Assembly (NCBI GenBank): GCA_963707515.1
Contig: CAVPQI010000003.1
Coordinates: forward strand, 930,001-994,000
Reading direction: 5' to 3'
Origin: Sva-07 sp963707515
GTDB taxonomy: Bacteria; Actinomycetota; Acidimicrobiia; Acidimicrobiales; Ilumatobacteraceae
Length of the DNA: 64,000 bases
Part shown: piece after piece, positions 29,523-37,490 of the stretch
How the letters are laid out: every line of letters begins with the position of its first letter
Numbering within the stretch: position 1 is the stretch's first letter
Position numbers and translations under genes: made by a program
Notes under the pieces: generated by a model
Seen by the model: only the letters and a program-made list of their open reading frames with translations
The model's database searches: none
Told to the model about the DNA's origin: nothing

Positions 29523-30868
29523 TCAGTACAGGAGGTTGCCGATGATCACGCCGGGAATGGCGGTCGTCGCACCGAGGAGCAGGACGGGCACGAGGAACGA
29601 GTGGTCGAGCAGCTTGGTGCCGAGCTTGGTCGTCCCCGTCTCGTCGAAGTTGGCGGCGGCGATCTGGGAGCCGTTCGTCGGCAGGGTGAAGACGCCGGCG
29701 AAGCCGCCTGCCCACATGCCGCTGATCACGGCAGGGGAGAGCCCGACAGCGAGTCCGATCGGCACGATGGTGCGGGTGGCCGTCGACTGGCTCGTGGTCA
29801 GTGCGGCGACGAGGAAGACACCGAAGAAGAACACCGCCTCGTAGTCGTTGACCCAGCCGCCGACCGTGTCGACGATCTCGGTCTCCCAGGCGGCGATGAA
29901 CGTGTCGGTCAGCCAGGCGAGACCGAACAGGGCGACCGCCGACACGATGCCGGCCTTGAACACCGACGACTCGGGGATGTCCTTCGCCGGTGGGCTGACA
30001 CAGCAGCAGGATCAGGGCGGCGACGATGAACATCACCATCTGGATGATCGGTGTCACGCCGATCGGCTCGCTGCCGAGTTCGGTGGTGATCTGCGGGCGG
30101 AGGTCGGGGAACGAGTCCGAAGATGACGATCGCCACGACACCGGTCAGGAAGATGTAGGCCGCGTTGCGGCCTTCCTTGGTGAAGGTCAGATCGTCGGCC
30201 GAGGTGGCGTTGGTCGGCGCCGAGACGGCCGTCGGCCACACGCGCCAGGTACTCGGGGTCGTCCTCGAGGTCCTTGCCGAGACGGTTCATGATGATCGAG
30301 GTGATGACGATGCCGATCAGCGCGGCAGGGAATGGTGACCGACAGCACCTGCACCATGTTGAAGTTGTACGGCGCGACGTCGGTGAGTGTGATCATCGCC
30401 GCCATCGCTGCCGACACCGGGCTACAGGCCAGGGCGATCCCGGAGACGACGACGGTCAGCGACAGCGGCCGCGACGGCCGGACCTTGGCCTGGTAGGAGA
30501 CGTCGTAGATCACCGGCAGCAGCGGGTAGACGATGTTGCCGGTGCCGGCGCCGAGGCAGAACAGGAACGACATCAGCGGGGCGATCAGCGTCACCTGTTT
30601 GGGATGGCTGCGGATCGCTCTGGCCGCCATCGCCACCATCCAGTCGATGCCGCCGGCGACCTGCATCGTCGCCGCGGCAAGGATGACGGCGAGGATGATC
30701 AGGATGGCATCGACGGGCGGGGATCCCGGTTCGAGCTGGAAGACGAAGACCAGGATGGCGACGCCGACACCACCCCAGATACCGAGGGCGACGCCGCTCG
30801 AACTGCGTGCCCATGACGATCGAGCCGATGACGACCAGCGCCTCGAGGGCAAACAGCAATCCGTCCAT
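29523..30868 (-). CDS. Anaerobic C4-dicarboxylate transporter, Dcu (DcuA/DcuB) family, frameshifted
   Basis: Polytopic carrier for fumarate/succinate-type exchange. Recognisable blocks: FALEALVVIGSIVMG, GIWGGVGVAILVFVFQLEPGSPPVDAILIILAV, IRSHPKQVTLIAPLMSFLFCLGAGTGNIVYPLLPVIYDVS, SPVSAAMAAM, the NRLGKDLEDDPEY loop and the C-terminal GVIIGNLLY. Frame changes near 30800, 30330, 30230, 30110 and 29995 split it, but homology is continuous from start to stop. Presence in an otherwise aerobic-looking gene set is notable. Confidence 0.83.
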
Positions 30869-30925
30869 TCGTGGTCCTCTCCCGAAGGGTTCCTTGGTGT
30901 GCGAGTGCGGGGTACCGGCGCCCGT

Positions 30926-31360
30926 TCAGCCGTCGTCTCGGGCCGCGCACGCCGGCTCGATCAGCCCGATGACGACGAGCGACTCGCGACGGGCCTCGTC
31001 GGCGGAGTCCTCGACCAGGGGTTGCCAGGTGGCGGGATCGGCGTCCTCGGGGATCGACTCGAGCACCCGCAGGAGGTTGTCGAGGGCGTCCTCGAGCTGG
31101 TCCAGCTGGTCGCTGTAGCGGGTGTCGGCGACGGCGTCGAGGTGGCGGACCCGGCCACGCAGGTCCTCGACGCGATCGGCCGCTTCGCCGGCGTTGGTGC
31201 CGTCGAGCGACACGGTCTCGAGGTTGGCTGCGGTCTCCTGGAAGCGGTCGTAGACGGTGCACAGCGACTGGTTCTCGGGATCGGCGCATGCGGCGACGGT
31301 CGACGACAGCGCGACGGCGATCACGATCCCGCGGCGGACGACCGTGCCCCACGTGTTCAT
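30926..31360 (-). CDS. Small secreted lipoprotein, helical
   Basis: 144 residues. Signal MNTWGTVVRRGIVIAVALSSTVAAC with a lipobox Cys at about residue 25, then a Cys-flanked, heptad-like helical domain (YSDQLDQLEDALDNLLRVLESIPEDA) ending near a C-terminal Cys. No family recognised. A palindrome lies 35 bp upstream of its start. Confidence 0.65.
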   Translation of the reverse strand: MNTWGTVVRRGIVIAVALSSTVAACADPENQSLCTVYDRFQETAANLETVSLDGTNAGEAADRVEDLRGRVRHLDAVADTRYSDQLDQLEDALDNLLRVLESIPEDADPATWQPLVEDSADEARRESLVVIGLIEPACAARDDG

Positions 31361-31394
31361 GGCGGCGACGTTGCCAGTCGCTCCCGACCCGCGC

Positions 31395-31414
31395 ACCACC
31401 CCGGACGGGGTGGT
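31395..31414. promoter_or_regulatory. Palindrome family site 2 (lipoprotein promoter)
   Basis: ACCACCCC-GGAC-GGGGTGGT, a perfect 8-4-8 inverted repeat, 35 bp upstream of the lipoprotein start and 16 bp downstream of the MFS stop. It could also act as a terminator for the MFS gene, but its twins lie in promoters. Confidence 0.65.
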
Positions 31415-31430
31415 CGTTTCCCAACTGCTC

Positions 31431-33044
31431 TCAGCCGCCGAGGACCGCCTCGCTCGCCGAGTTCGGTACCGGATCGGGCAGCCGACGCATCCGGAGCCCG
31501 TTGAGCAGCCCGACGATCCCGGCGGTCACCGGGACCAGCAAGGCGATCTGCAACGAGACCGGCCGGGCCTCGGTGTTGATGCGGATGACCTCGGCTCGGA
31601 CGGCCGGCGGTTCGTCGGCGAGCAACGTCTCGAGACCTGAGTTGGTGACGAACTGCGCGTCGTCGTCGAGGACCTCGGCCACCTGCGTCTTGTCATCGGC
31701 GGGAAGCACAGTGCTGTCGTCGGACATCGTCGTGAACGTGATCGACAACGTGGCCAGCATCACCGCGCCGGCCAGGGCGAGCCCGAACGACAGCCCGAAC
31801 GATCCGCCGGCTGAGTTGACGCCAGCCGCTTCGCTGACCCGTGCCTCCGAGATCGGCGAGAGCGTGAAGTTGTTGAGCTGCGACACCAGCAGGCCGAGGC
31901 CGATGCCGGCAACGACGAGCGGGCACGCGAACGCCCAACCCGACGTCGCCCGGGGAACGATCGGGATCAGCACCCCCAGTCCGACGACGAGCAGCGCGAA
32001 CCCGACGGTGATGATCGAGCTCGGTCGGTATCGCTGGCCGCGCTTGCTCATCGCCATCGATGCGGCGAACATGCTCAGCGACAGGGGTGCGAGGGCGAGG
32101 CCGGCGTCGAGCGCTTCGTACTCGAGGACGATCTGGAAGTAGATCGGCAGCACGATCATCGCCCCGCCGAGGGCGATCTGTTGGAGCAGCTGGCCGGACA
32201 CGCCGGCACGGAACCCGCGGGACCGGAAGAGGTCGGGGTCGATCAGCGTCCGTCGGCCGGCCCGCTTGCGGCGCGCCAGCCACCAGGCCAGTCCGCCGAG
32301 GCAGGCGATGCCGATCGCGAGCAGCGCCGCCACCGACTCGCCACCCTCTTGCCACACCAGGATGCCGAGGACGGTTCCGCCCATGCCGACGACCGACAAC
32401 GCCGCGCCGACGCCGTCGATCCCACGTTCACCTTGGTACGGGGCGTCGCGCACGAGTCCCAGGCCGCACAGCACGACGACGATGATCAATGCCTCGAGCA
32501 GGAAGCCGACCCGCCACGACAGGTATTGCGTGATCGCTCCGCCGAGTAGTGGACCGACGGCCGCGGCGATCGCCGACGCCGCCCCGACCAGGGCGTACAC
32601 ACGCCGTTGCGCGGCACCCTCGAAGTTGCCGTGGATCAGCGCTTGCATGGATGGGAGCAGGAGCGATGCGCCCAGGCCGCCGATGATCGCCCAGAACACG
32701 ATGATCGCGGTCAGGTCCTGGGCGACGGTCATGGCGACGGCGCCCACGGCGTAGCAGCCGAGCCCGATGGCGTACATCCGTTTGCGCCCGAAGAGGTCGG
32801 CGACCTTGCTCCCGATGAGGATGAATGCCGCCGACACCAGCGCCTCGAGTGCGATCGCCGATTGCACGCCGCTGACGGTCGTGTCGAGGTCGTGCACGAC
32901 CGCCGAGATGGACACGTTCATCAGCGACGTGTCGACGACGAGGACGAACATTGCCATCGACAACAACACGGCCAGCCGGTTGCCGCGCCGGGTCGCGCTG
33001 GGGCCGTCGGGCGAGGTGCCATCGACTTCGTTGCTGTTGGTCAT
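31431..33044 (-). CDS. MFS transporter, DHA2 family
   Basis: 537 residues with about 14 membrane helices. LVVDTSLMNVSISAV in helix 1, GSKVADLFGRKRMYAIG (motif A) and GAASAIAAAVGPLLGGAITQYLSWRVGF (motif C). A soluble or periplasmic loop near residues 440-495 (DDKTQVAEVLDDDAQF) lies before the last helix. Two palindromes lie upstream of the start at 71 and 102 bp. Start ATG 33044 was chosen over longer frames because membrane homology begins right after it. Confidence 0.87.
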   Translation of the reverse strand: MTNSNEVDGTSPDGPSATRRGNRLAVLLSMAMFVLVVDTSLMNVSISAVVHDLDTTVSGVQSAIALEALVSAAFILIGSKVADLFGRKRMYAIGLGCYAVGAVAMTVAQDLTAIIVFWAIIGGLGASLLLPSMQALIHGNFEGAAQRRVYALVGAASAIAAAVGPLLGGAITQYLSWRVGFLLEALIIVVVLCGLGLVRDAPYQGERGIDGVGAALSVVGMGGTVLGILVWQEGGESVAALLAIGIACLGGLAWWLARRKRAGRRTLIDPDLFRSRGFRAGVSGQLLQQIALGGAMIVLPIYFQIVLEYEALDAGLALAPLSLSMFAASMAMSKRGQRYRPSSIITVGFALLVVGLGVLIPIVPRATSGWAFACPLVVAGIGLGLLVSQLNNFTLSPISEARVSEAAGVNSAGGSFGLSFGLALAGAVMLATLSITFTTMSDDSTVLPADDKTQVAEVLDDDAQFVTNSGLETLLADEPPAVRAEVIRINTEARPVSLQIALLVPVTAGIVGLLNGLRMRRLPDPVPNSASEAVLGG

Positions 33045-33114
33045 CGGTCTCCGCCGCGGTGGGCTGCGCCCGGATCGGCGCTTCTGGATCATCGGCCGGT
33101 TGCGCCTCGTGGTC

Positions 33115-33134
33115 ACCACCCGCGGACGTGTGGT
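33115..33134. promoter_or_regulatory. Palindrome family site 3 (degenerate)
   Basis: ACCACCCG-CGGA-CGTGTGGT, an 8-4-8 inverted repeat with one mismatch, 71 bp upstream of the MFS start and 31 bp (three helical turns) from site 4. Confidence 0.55.
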
Positions 33135-33145
33135 CCGGATCGACA

Positions 33146-33165
33146 ACCACCCCCACCGGGGTGGT
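33146..33165. promoter_or_regulatory. Palindrome family site 4
   Basis: ACCACCCC-CACC-GGGGTGGT, perfect, 69 bp upstream of the DUF6325-like start and 102 bp upstream of the MFS start. With site 3 it makes the divergent promoter nearly symmetric. Confidence 0.65.
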
Positions 33166-33233
33166 CACGTCCGGGTGCCGAGCGGACACGATGGGGCGGG
33201 ACACCAGCTGCCTGTGAGGGGAACGAAACGGCG

Positions 33234-33680
33234 ATGATCCCGCCCCGTGACCACCAGCGTCAGGTCGACGCCGAGCTCATCGAATACGTGGTCGCCATCG
33301 TCCCCGACGAGGCAGCTGCCGAGATCGTGCTGGCCAGCGTCTACGCACTGGCCGCCTGCGGCACCATTGCCGTGCTCGACTGCGCGATCATCGCCCGAGA
33401 CACGTCCGGCGCCGTTCAGGTCGCCGACCCGTCACCGCCGCCGATGGGCGACGCGGGACCGGAGCGGCCTGGCGTGATGACCGAACACGATCTCGGGCTG
33501 ATCGCCGACGCCGTCGGCGACGACAGCGTCGCCATCGTGGTGCTGCTCGAGGATCGCTGGGCGAGCGGCCTGGCGGGCGCGGCACGCGATGTCGGTGGAC
33601 ACATCGCCGGTGGCGAGCGGATCCCGGCGCACCGTGCTGTCACTCTGCTCGGTTCTGGTTCGTCGCGGGACGGCTGCTGA
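33234..33680 (+). CDS. DUF6325-like protein of unknown function
   Basis: 148 residues. Begins with a conserved-looking ELIEYVVAIVPDEAAAEIVLASVYALAACGTIAVLDCAII segment, then a hydrophilic middle and SVAIVVLLEDRWASGLAGAARDVGGHIAGGERIPAHRAV. I recall small DUF6325/DUF1269-like proteins with this pattern next to SHOCT proteins; the family name is from memory and unverified. Stop overlaps the next start (TGATG). Confidence 0.55.
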   Translation: MIPPRDHQRQVDAELIEYVVAIVPDEAAAEIVLASVYALAACGTIAVLDCAIIARDTSGAVQVADPSPPPMGDAGPERPGVMTEHDLGLIADAVGDDSVAIVVLLEDRWASGLAGAARDVGGHIAGGERIPAHRAVTLLGSGSSRDGC

Positions 33681-33874
33681 TGGCGCGCCGCGGACGCAGC
33701 CCGTCGGCCCGCAACCTGCTGTCGCGGCCGCCGGTGTTGACCGAGCTGTCGCCACCGGCGCAGGGTGTGGTCGACCTCGTCGACCAGCTGGAGGAGCTTG
33801 CCGCGCTACGCGAGCGAGGGGTGTTGTCGCCGACGGAGTTCGAACGCCAGAAGCGCAAGGTGCTCGACGCCTGA
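33680..33874 (+). CDS. SHOCT-domain small protein
   Basis: 64 residues. A basic N-terminus is followed by a C-terminal SHOCT-type short helix pair (DQLEELAALRERGVLSPTEFERQKRKVLDA). SHOCT domains are oligomerisation tails, often on membrane or stress proteins. Translationally coupled to the DUF6325-like gene. Convergent with the MalT-like regulator. Confidence 0.7.
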   Translation: MARRGRSPSARNLLSRPPVLTELSPPAQGVVDLVDQLEELAALRERGVLSPTEFERQKRKVLDA

Positions 33875-33884
33875 CGGGCCGACG

Positions 33885-36542
33885 TCAGCGCTTCTCGACG
33901 TGTCCCCAGGAACGGGCGTATGCAGCTGCCTCGCTCCGCGAGTTGACGCCGAGCTTGCGGTAGATCACCTTCAGGTGGAACTTCAGCGTGTTGACCGAGA
34001 TGAACAGCTCGGCGGCGATCTCGCTCAGCGTCAGCCGACTCGGCAGGAACCGCAGCACATCACGTTCGCGATCCGTCAGCGGATCGATGAGTGCGCTGGG
34101 AGTAGCGACCTCGCGTTGCAGGTTTGCCGAGGCGCGTCGCAGACGGTCCATCCACGGCGTCGGGATGCGCCACGCGACCCGCTCGATGTGGGCGAGGTCG
34201 CCGTCACCGGCGAGCGTCAGCAGCATCCCCGTGGAGTGCGCCAGCCACGCGGCGCGCTCGACGATGGCCGACGAGGCCGTGCGATCCGGCTCGAGCCGCG
34301 CCGACAACAACTGGGCGACGAGCTCGTGGCGAGGACAGCGAGGGACGGCAACGGCGACGTGGTCGATCGCTGCCGCCTCGTGGCCGCCGTGGAGGGCGAT
34401 CCGCGCCCGGCTGATCGGTCCCCAGAACGTGTCGACGATCCGCGCCGCCCAGTCCGATGCCGCGGTGGTGTCACCCTCGCGGAGTGACAGCGCGACGCCG
34501 ACGCGGGCCGTCCAGTCGGTGCCGGCGGCCCCGGGCACCTCGTCGTCGGTCAGCGTGCGGAGTTGCTCGAAGGCGGCGCGTGCCGACGTCGCCGAGCCGG
34601 TGGCGACGTGAATGTCCGCCAGTTGACGGGCGGCGACGGCTCGCACGTACGTGCTCGGCTCGACGGGCAGTTCGACCAGGCGCTGCAGCGATTCCAATGC
34701 GTCCGGGGCATCGCCGAGCTCGTGGCGAGCGAGGACGTCGGTGAGATCGAGCTCCGCCTGTGAGAAGACGAGGTCGCTCATCCCTGCCGACCGGCGGATG
34801 CCGGCAGCCACGCGCAGCGCGTCAACGGGCCGGCCGGCGAGCGCGAGGCCGAGGGCGCGCGTGGCTTCGAGGACGATCGTGCGATCGGCGTCGCGTCGCA
34901 AGACGACGGTGAGGTGTCGGATCTCGTCGGATGACTCCGACCACTGCTCGTCGAGCGCCTTGGTTCGGGCGATGTTGTTCCACATCGTCCTCACCATGGG
35001 GTCGGTCCACCACGACGGATGTCCGTCCAGTGCCAAGCGGGCCTCGTCGGCGCACACCGTGAGCTCGCCCTGGATCAGCGCGGCGACGGCCACGAGGCCG
35101 TGCAGCCGGCGTGCCGTCTGATCGTCGACGACACCGTCGTGGCTGCTCCACCAGCGGACCTCGTCGACGCAGCGGAGGTAGGCGGCGCGATCGACCAGCA
35201 GCTGCGACCACGCCAGGTCGGCCATGCCGGCGGGGTCGGTGATCGCCGTGTGCGCCGCCAGCCGACGGACGAGGTCGCGGACGGTTCCTTCGAAGCCCGC
35301 GTCGTACAAGCTGACCTGGCGGTCGGCGAGCAGGTGGAGCGCGGCAGCGGTGTCACCGACATGCAGCCACTGATCGAGCGCCGGCAAGGTGTCGCCGTGT
35401 TCCTGCAACCACGTGGCGGCGCGACGTCGGGCGGTGCGCGCCCGCTCGATGTCGCGGCGCTCGCCCTCGTCGACGAGGACGCGGCGCACGGCGGAGTGGA
35501 GCACGTACCAGTTGCGGACCCCGAGCCGTGAGACGAGCAGGGAGTGGTCCTCGGCGCGTTCGAGCACGTCAACGGCATCGTTGCGGCCGGTGATCGCCGC
35601 GGCGAGCGGTGCCGTGACTGCATCGACGACGGAGACGTCGACGAGGAGATCGACCAGACCCGGGTCCTCGCCATCAAGCACCTCGTGACGGACGTAGCTG
35701 GCGACGAGCCGATCGAGTTGCTCGAGGCGGGCCTCGAGGGCAGTGCCGGCGCCGCCGCTCCGCCATACGTTGGCACCGAGCGCCAGCGGCACCGCCCAGC
35801 CGTCGGCGGCCGTCATCACGGCATCGACGAACTCGGCGTCGGCACCGGGCACGAGGACGTCGAGGAGCCCGGCCGACTCGTCGGCGGTGAACCGCAGCTC
35901 GTCGAACCCCACCTCGACCATCTCACCCTGGGCCCGGATCCGATCGAGGGCGGGCGGCAGGGCGCGGCGACCGACGATGAACACACGGATCCGAGGTGGC
36001 AGCCGTCGCAGGAACAGCGGCAGCGCCGCCGCATCGAACTCCTCGTCACCGAGCGGCGGTCCGCGGAAGTCGAAACCGTCGATGACCAGCAGATCGCCCG
36101 TGTCGGGCAGGTCGTCGATCGCCTCGGTCAGGCGAATGACGAGGTCGCCGACCGGAACGCCCGGGGTGCGGCTGTCGTCACCGGGTCGGGCGAGGCTGAC
36201 GCCGAAGGCATCGGCGATCGACAGCCACAGCGATCGCCCGCTCGCCGCGCTCGACCCAGGCTCGACCCAACGAGCCGACCCGCCGGTGCGCTCGATCCAG
36301 GCACCGATCGCCATGCTCTTGCCCGTCCCGGCGCCGGCGACCACGCTCGTGAGCCGGGCGTCGGTGGAGAACAGCGCATCGAATCGCTCCCGGCGCAGGT
36401 GCTGCTTGGGCAGCGCGAGCCGGCCGGGCGCCGCGGCATCGCCGCTCGTCTCGACCATTTCGGGCACCATTTCCGGCACCATCTCGTCAACCAGCCCAAT
36501 CTCCCAGACGGGCGACACCCATGGTGTCGACGGCGGCCACAT
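33885..36542 (-). CDS. MalT-like LuxR-family ATP-dependent transcriptional regulator
   Basis: About 885 residues. Large STAND-type regulator: Walker A VAGAGTGKSMAIGAW near residue 66, a NOD-like middle region with Walker B LLVIDGFDF, a tetratricopeptide-like helical section, and a C-terminal LuxR HTH (LTDRERDVLRFLPSRLTLSEIAAELFISVNTLKFHLKVIYRKLGV, about residues 815-860). A longer frame runs upstream, but ATG 36542 places a palindrome 37 bp upstream, as at other sites. The first 30 residues include a repeat-encoded VPEMVPEMVE. Ligand unknown. Confidence 0.85.
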   Translation of the reverse strand: MWPPSTPWVSPVWEIGLVDEMVPEMVPEMVETSGDAAAPGRLALPKQHLRRERFDALFSTDARLTSVVAGAGTGKSMAIGAWIERTGGSARWVEPGSSAASGRSLWLSIADAFGVSLARPGDDSRTPGVPVGDLVIRLTEAIDDLPDTGDLLVIDGFDFRGPPLGDEEFDAAALPLFLRRLPPRIRVFIVGRRALPPALDRIRAQGEMVEVGFDELRFTADESAGLLDVLVPGADAEFVDAVMTAADGWAVPLALGANVWRSGGAGTALEARLEQLDRLVASYVRHEVLDGEDPGLVDLLVDVSVVDAVTAPLAAAITGRNDAVDVLERAEDHSLLVSRLGVRNWYVLHSAVRRVLVDEGERRDIERARTARRRAATWLQEHGDTLPALDQWLHVGDTAAALHLLADRQVSLYDAGFEGTVRDLVRRLAAHTAITDPAGMADLAWSQLLVDRAAYLRCVDEVRWWSSHDGVVDDQTARRLHGLVAVAALIQGELTVCADEARLALDGHPSWWTDPMVRTMWNNIARTKALDEQWSESSDEIRHLTVVLRRDADRTIVLEATRALGLALAGRPVDALRVAAGIRRSAGMSDLVFSQAELDLTDVLARHELGDAPDALESLQRLVELPVEPSTYVRAVAARQLADIHVATGSATSARAAFEQLRTLTDDEVPGAAGTDWTARVGVALSLREGDTTAASDWAARIVDTFWGPISRARIALHGGHEAAAIDHVAVAVPRCPRHELVAQLLSARLEPDRTASSAIVERAAWLAHSTGMLLTLAGDGDLAHIERVAWRIPTPWMDRLRRASANLQREVATPSALIDPLTDRERDVLRFLPSRLTLSEIAAELFISVNTLKFHLKVIYRKLGVNSRSEAAAYARSWGHVEKR
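36454..36489 (-). repeat. 12-bp repeat in the 5' end of the MalT-like gene
   Basis: Near-identical 12-bp units accatttcgggc (36454-36465) and accatttccggc (36466-36477), plus a partial third copy, encode (VPEM)n near the N-terminus. Confidence 0.75.
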
Positions 36543-36578
36543 GATGACACGTTTCGCGGACACCGGGCGGAAAGTTCG

Positions 36579-36598
36579 TCCACCCGGCGCGGGGTGGG
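36579..36598. promoter_or_regulatory. Palindrome family site 5 (MalT-like / CYTH divergent promoter)
   Basis: tCCACCC-ggcgcg-GGGTGGg keeps the 6-6-6 core of the family but loses the outer A/T. It lies 37 bp upstream of the MalT-like start and 68 bp upstream of the CYTH start. Confidence 0.5.
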
Positions 36599-36665
36599 GA
36601 AGCGCACCCTCGGCGGGCGCGACGCTGGACGTCCAGGGCGCGTGCCCGACGACGGAGGAGGCGCA

Positions 36666-37490
36666 ATGACGGAGACCGGAACGTCGAACGAGACGGCGGG
36701 CCAACCGCAGGGGGAGGTCGGCCTGTCACCCGACCAGCTGGTCGAGGTGATGGCGCTGCTGGGGGGTGCGGACTCCGTCGAGCTCAAGCTGACCGTGCCG
36801 GATGCCCATCGGCGTTCGACCCTCGAGTCGCTCGGGATCGATCCGCTGGACGCCCAGATCAGGCAGGTGGTCTTCTACGACACGCCGGACCTGGCACTCA
36901 ATCAGTCCGGCGTGGTCGTTCGTGCCCGCCGGGTGCAGGGGCGCGACGGCGACACGGTCGTCAAGCTTCGACCGGTCGTTCCCGACCAGCTCCCGAAAGC
37001 GCTGCGCAAGTTGCCGTCGTTCGGCGTCGAGATCGACGCGATGCCCCGCGGGTTCGTCTGCTCGGCGAGTCTCAAAGGCGTCGCCGCCGACGCCGATGTC
37101 AAAGCGGTGATGGCCGGGAGCAGAGCGACGCGCAAGATCTTCTCCAAGGAGCAACGGGCGTTCTTCGGCACCCATGCGCCGGGTGGCATCGCCGTCGACG
37201 AGCTCGTCCGGCTCGGCCCGATCAACGTGTTCAAGTTGAAGTTCGCCCCCGTCGGCTTCTCCCGCCGCCTCGTGGTCGAGCTGTGGAACTACCCGGACGG
37301 GACGCGATTGCTCGAGTTGTCGACGAAATGCGCGCCTCGCGACGCCTTCACCGTCGCCGCAGAGGCGAAGGCGTTCCTCGCTTCGAAGGGGATCGACCTG
37401 TCGGCGACGCAGCAGACCAAGACCCGCTCGGCGCTGGAATTCTTTGCTGCCGAGCTTCCAGCCGATTCGCCGACGGCGAGCGCGACGTGA
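36666..37490 (+). CDS. CYTH-domain protein
   Basis: 274 residues. CYTH proteins bind triphosphates in a beta tunnel (adenylate cyclase CyaB, thiamine triphosphatase, tripolyphosphatase). Visible signs: SVELKLTVP near residue 38, VVFYDTPDLALNQSGVVVRARR near 68-90, TVVKLRPV and KIFSKEQRAFF. The usual N-terminal ExExK is reduced to ExK. Immediately upstream of, and coupled (GTGA) to, a polyphosphate kinase 2 gene, so polyphosphate or triphosphate binding is plausible. Confidence 0.8.
   Translation: MTETGTSNETAGQPQGEVGLSPDQLVEVMALLGGADSVELKLTVPDAHRRSTLESLGIDPLDAQIRQVVFYDTPDLALNQSGVVVRARRVQGRDGDTVVKLRPVVPDQLPKALRKLPSFGVEIDAMPRGFVCSASLKGVAADADVKAVMAGSRATRKIFSKEQRAFFGTHAPGGIAVDELVRLGPINVFKLKFAPVGFSRRLVVELWNYPDGTRLLELSTKCAPRDAFTVAAEAKAFLASKGIDLSATQQTKTRSALEFFAAELPADSPTASAT

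Noticed and set aside
36543..36704. Upstream extension of the MalT-like protein to 36704
   Set aside because: The extra 54 residues are Arg/Pro-rich shadow sequence overlapping the divergent CYTH gene start and covering the palindrome.
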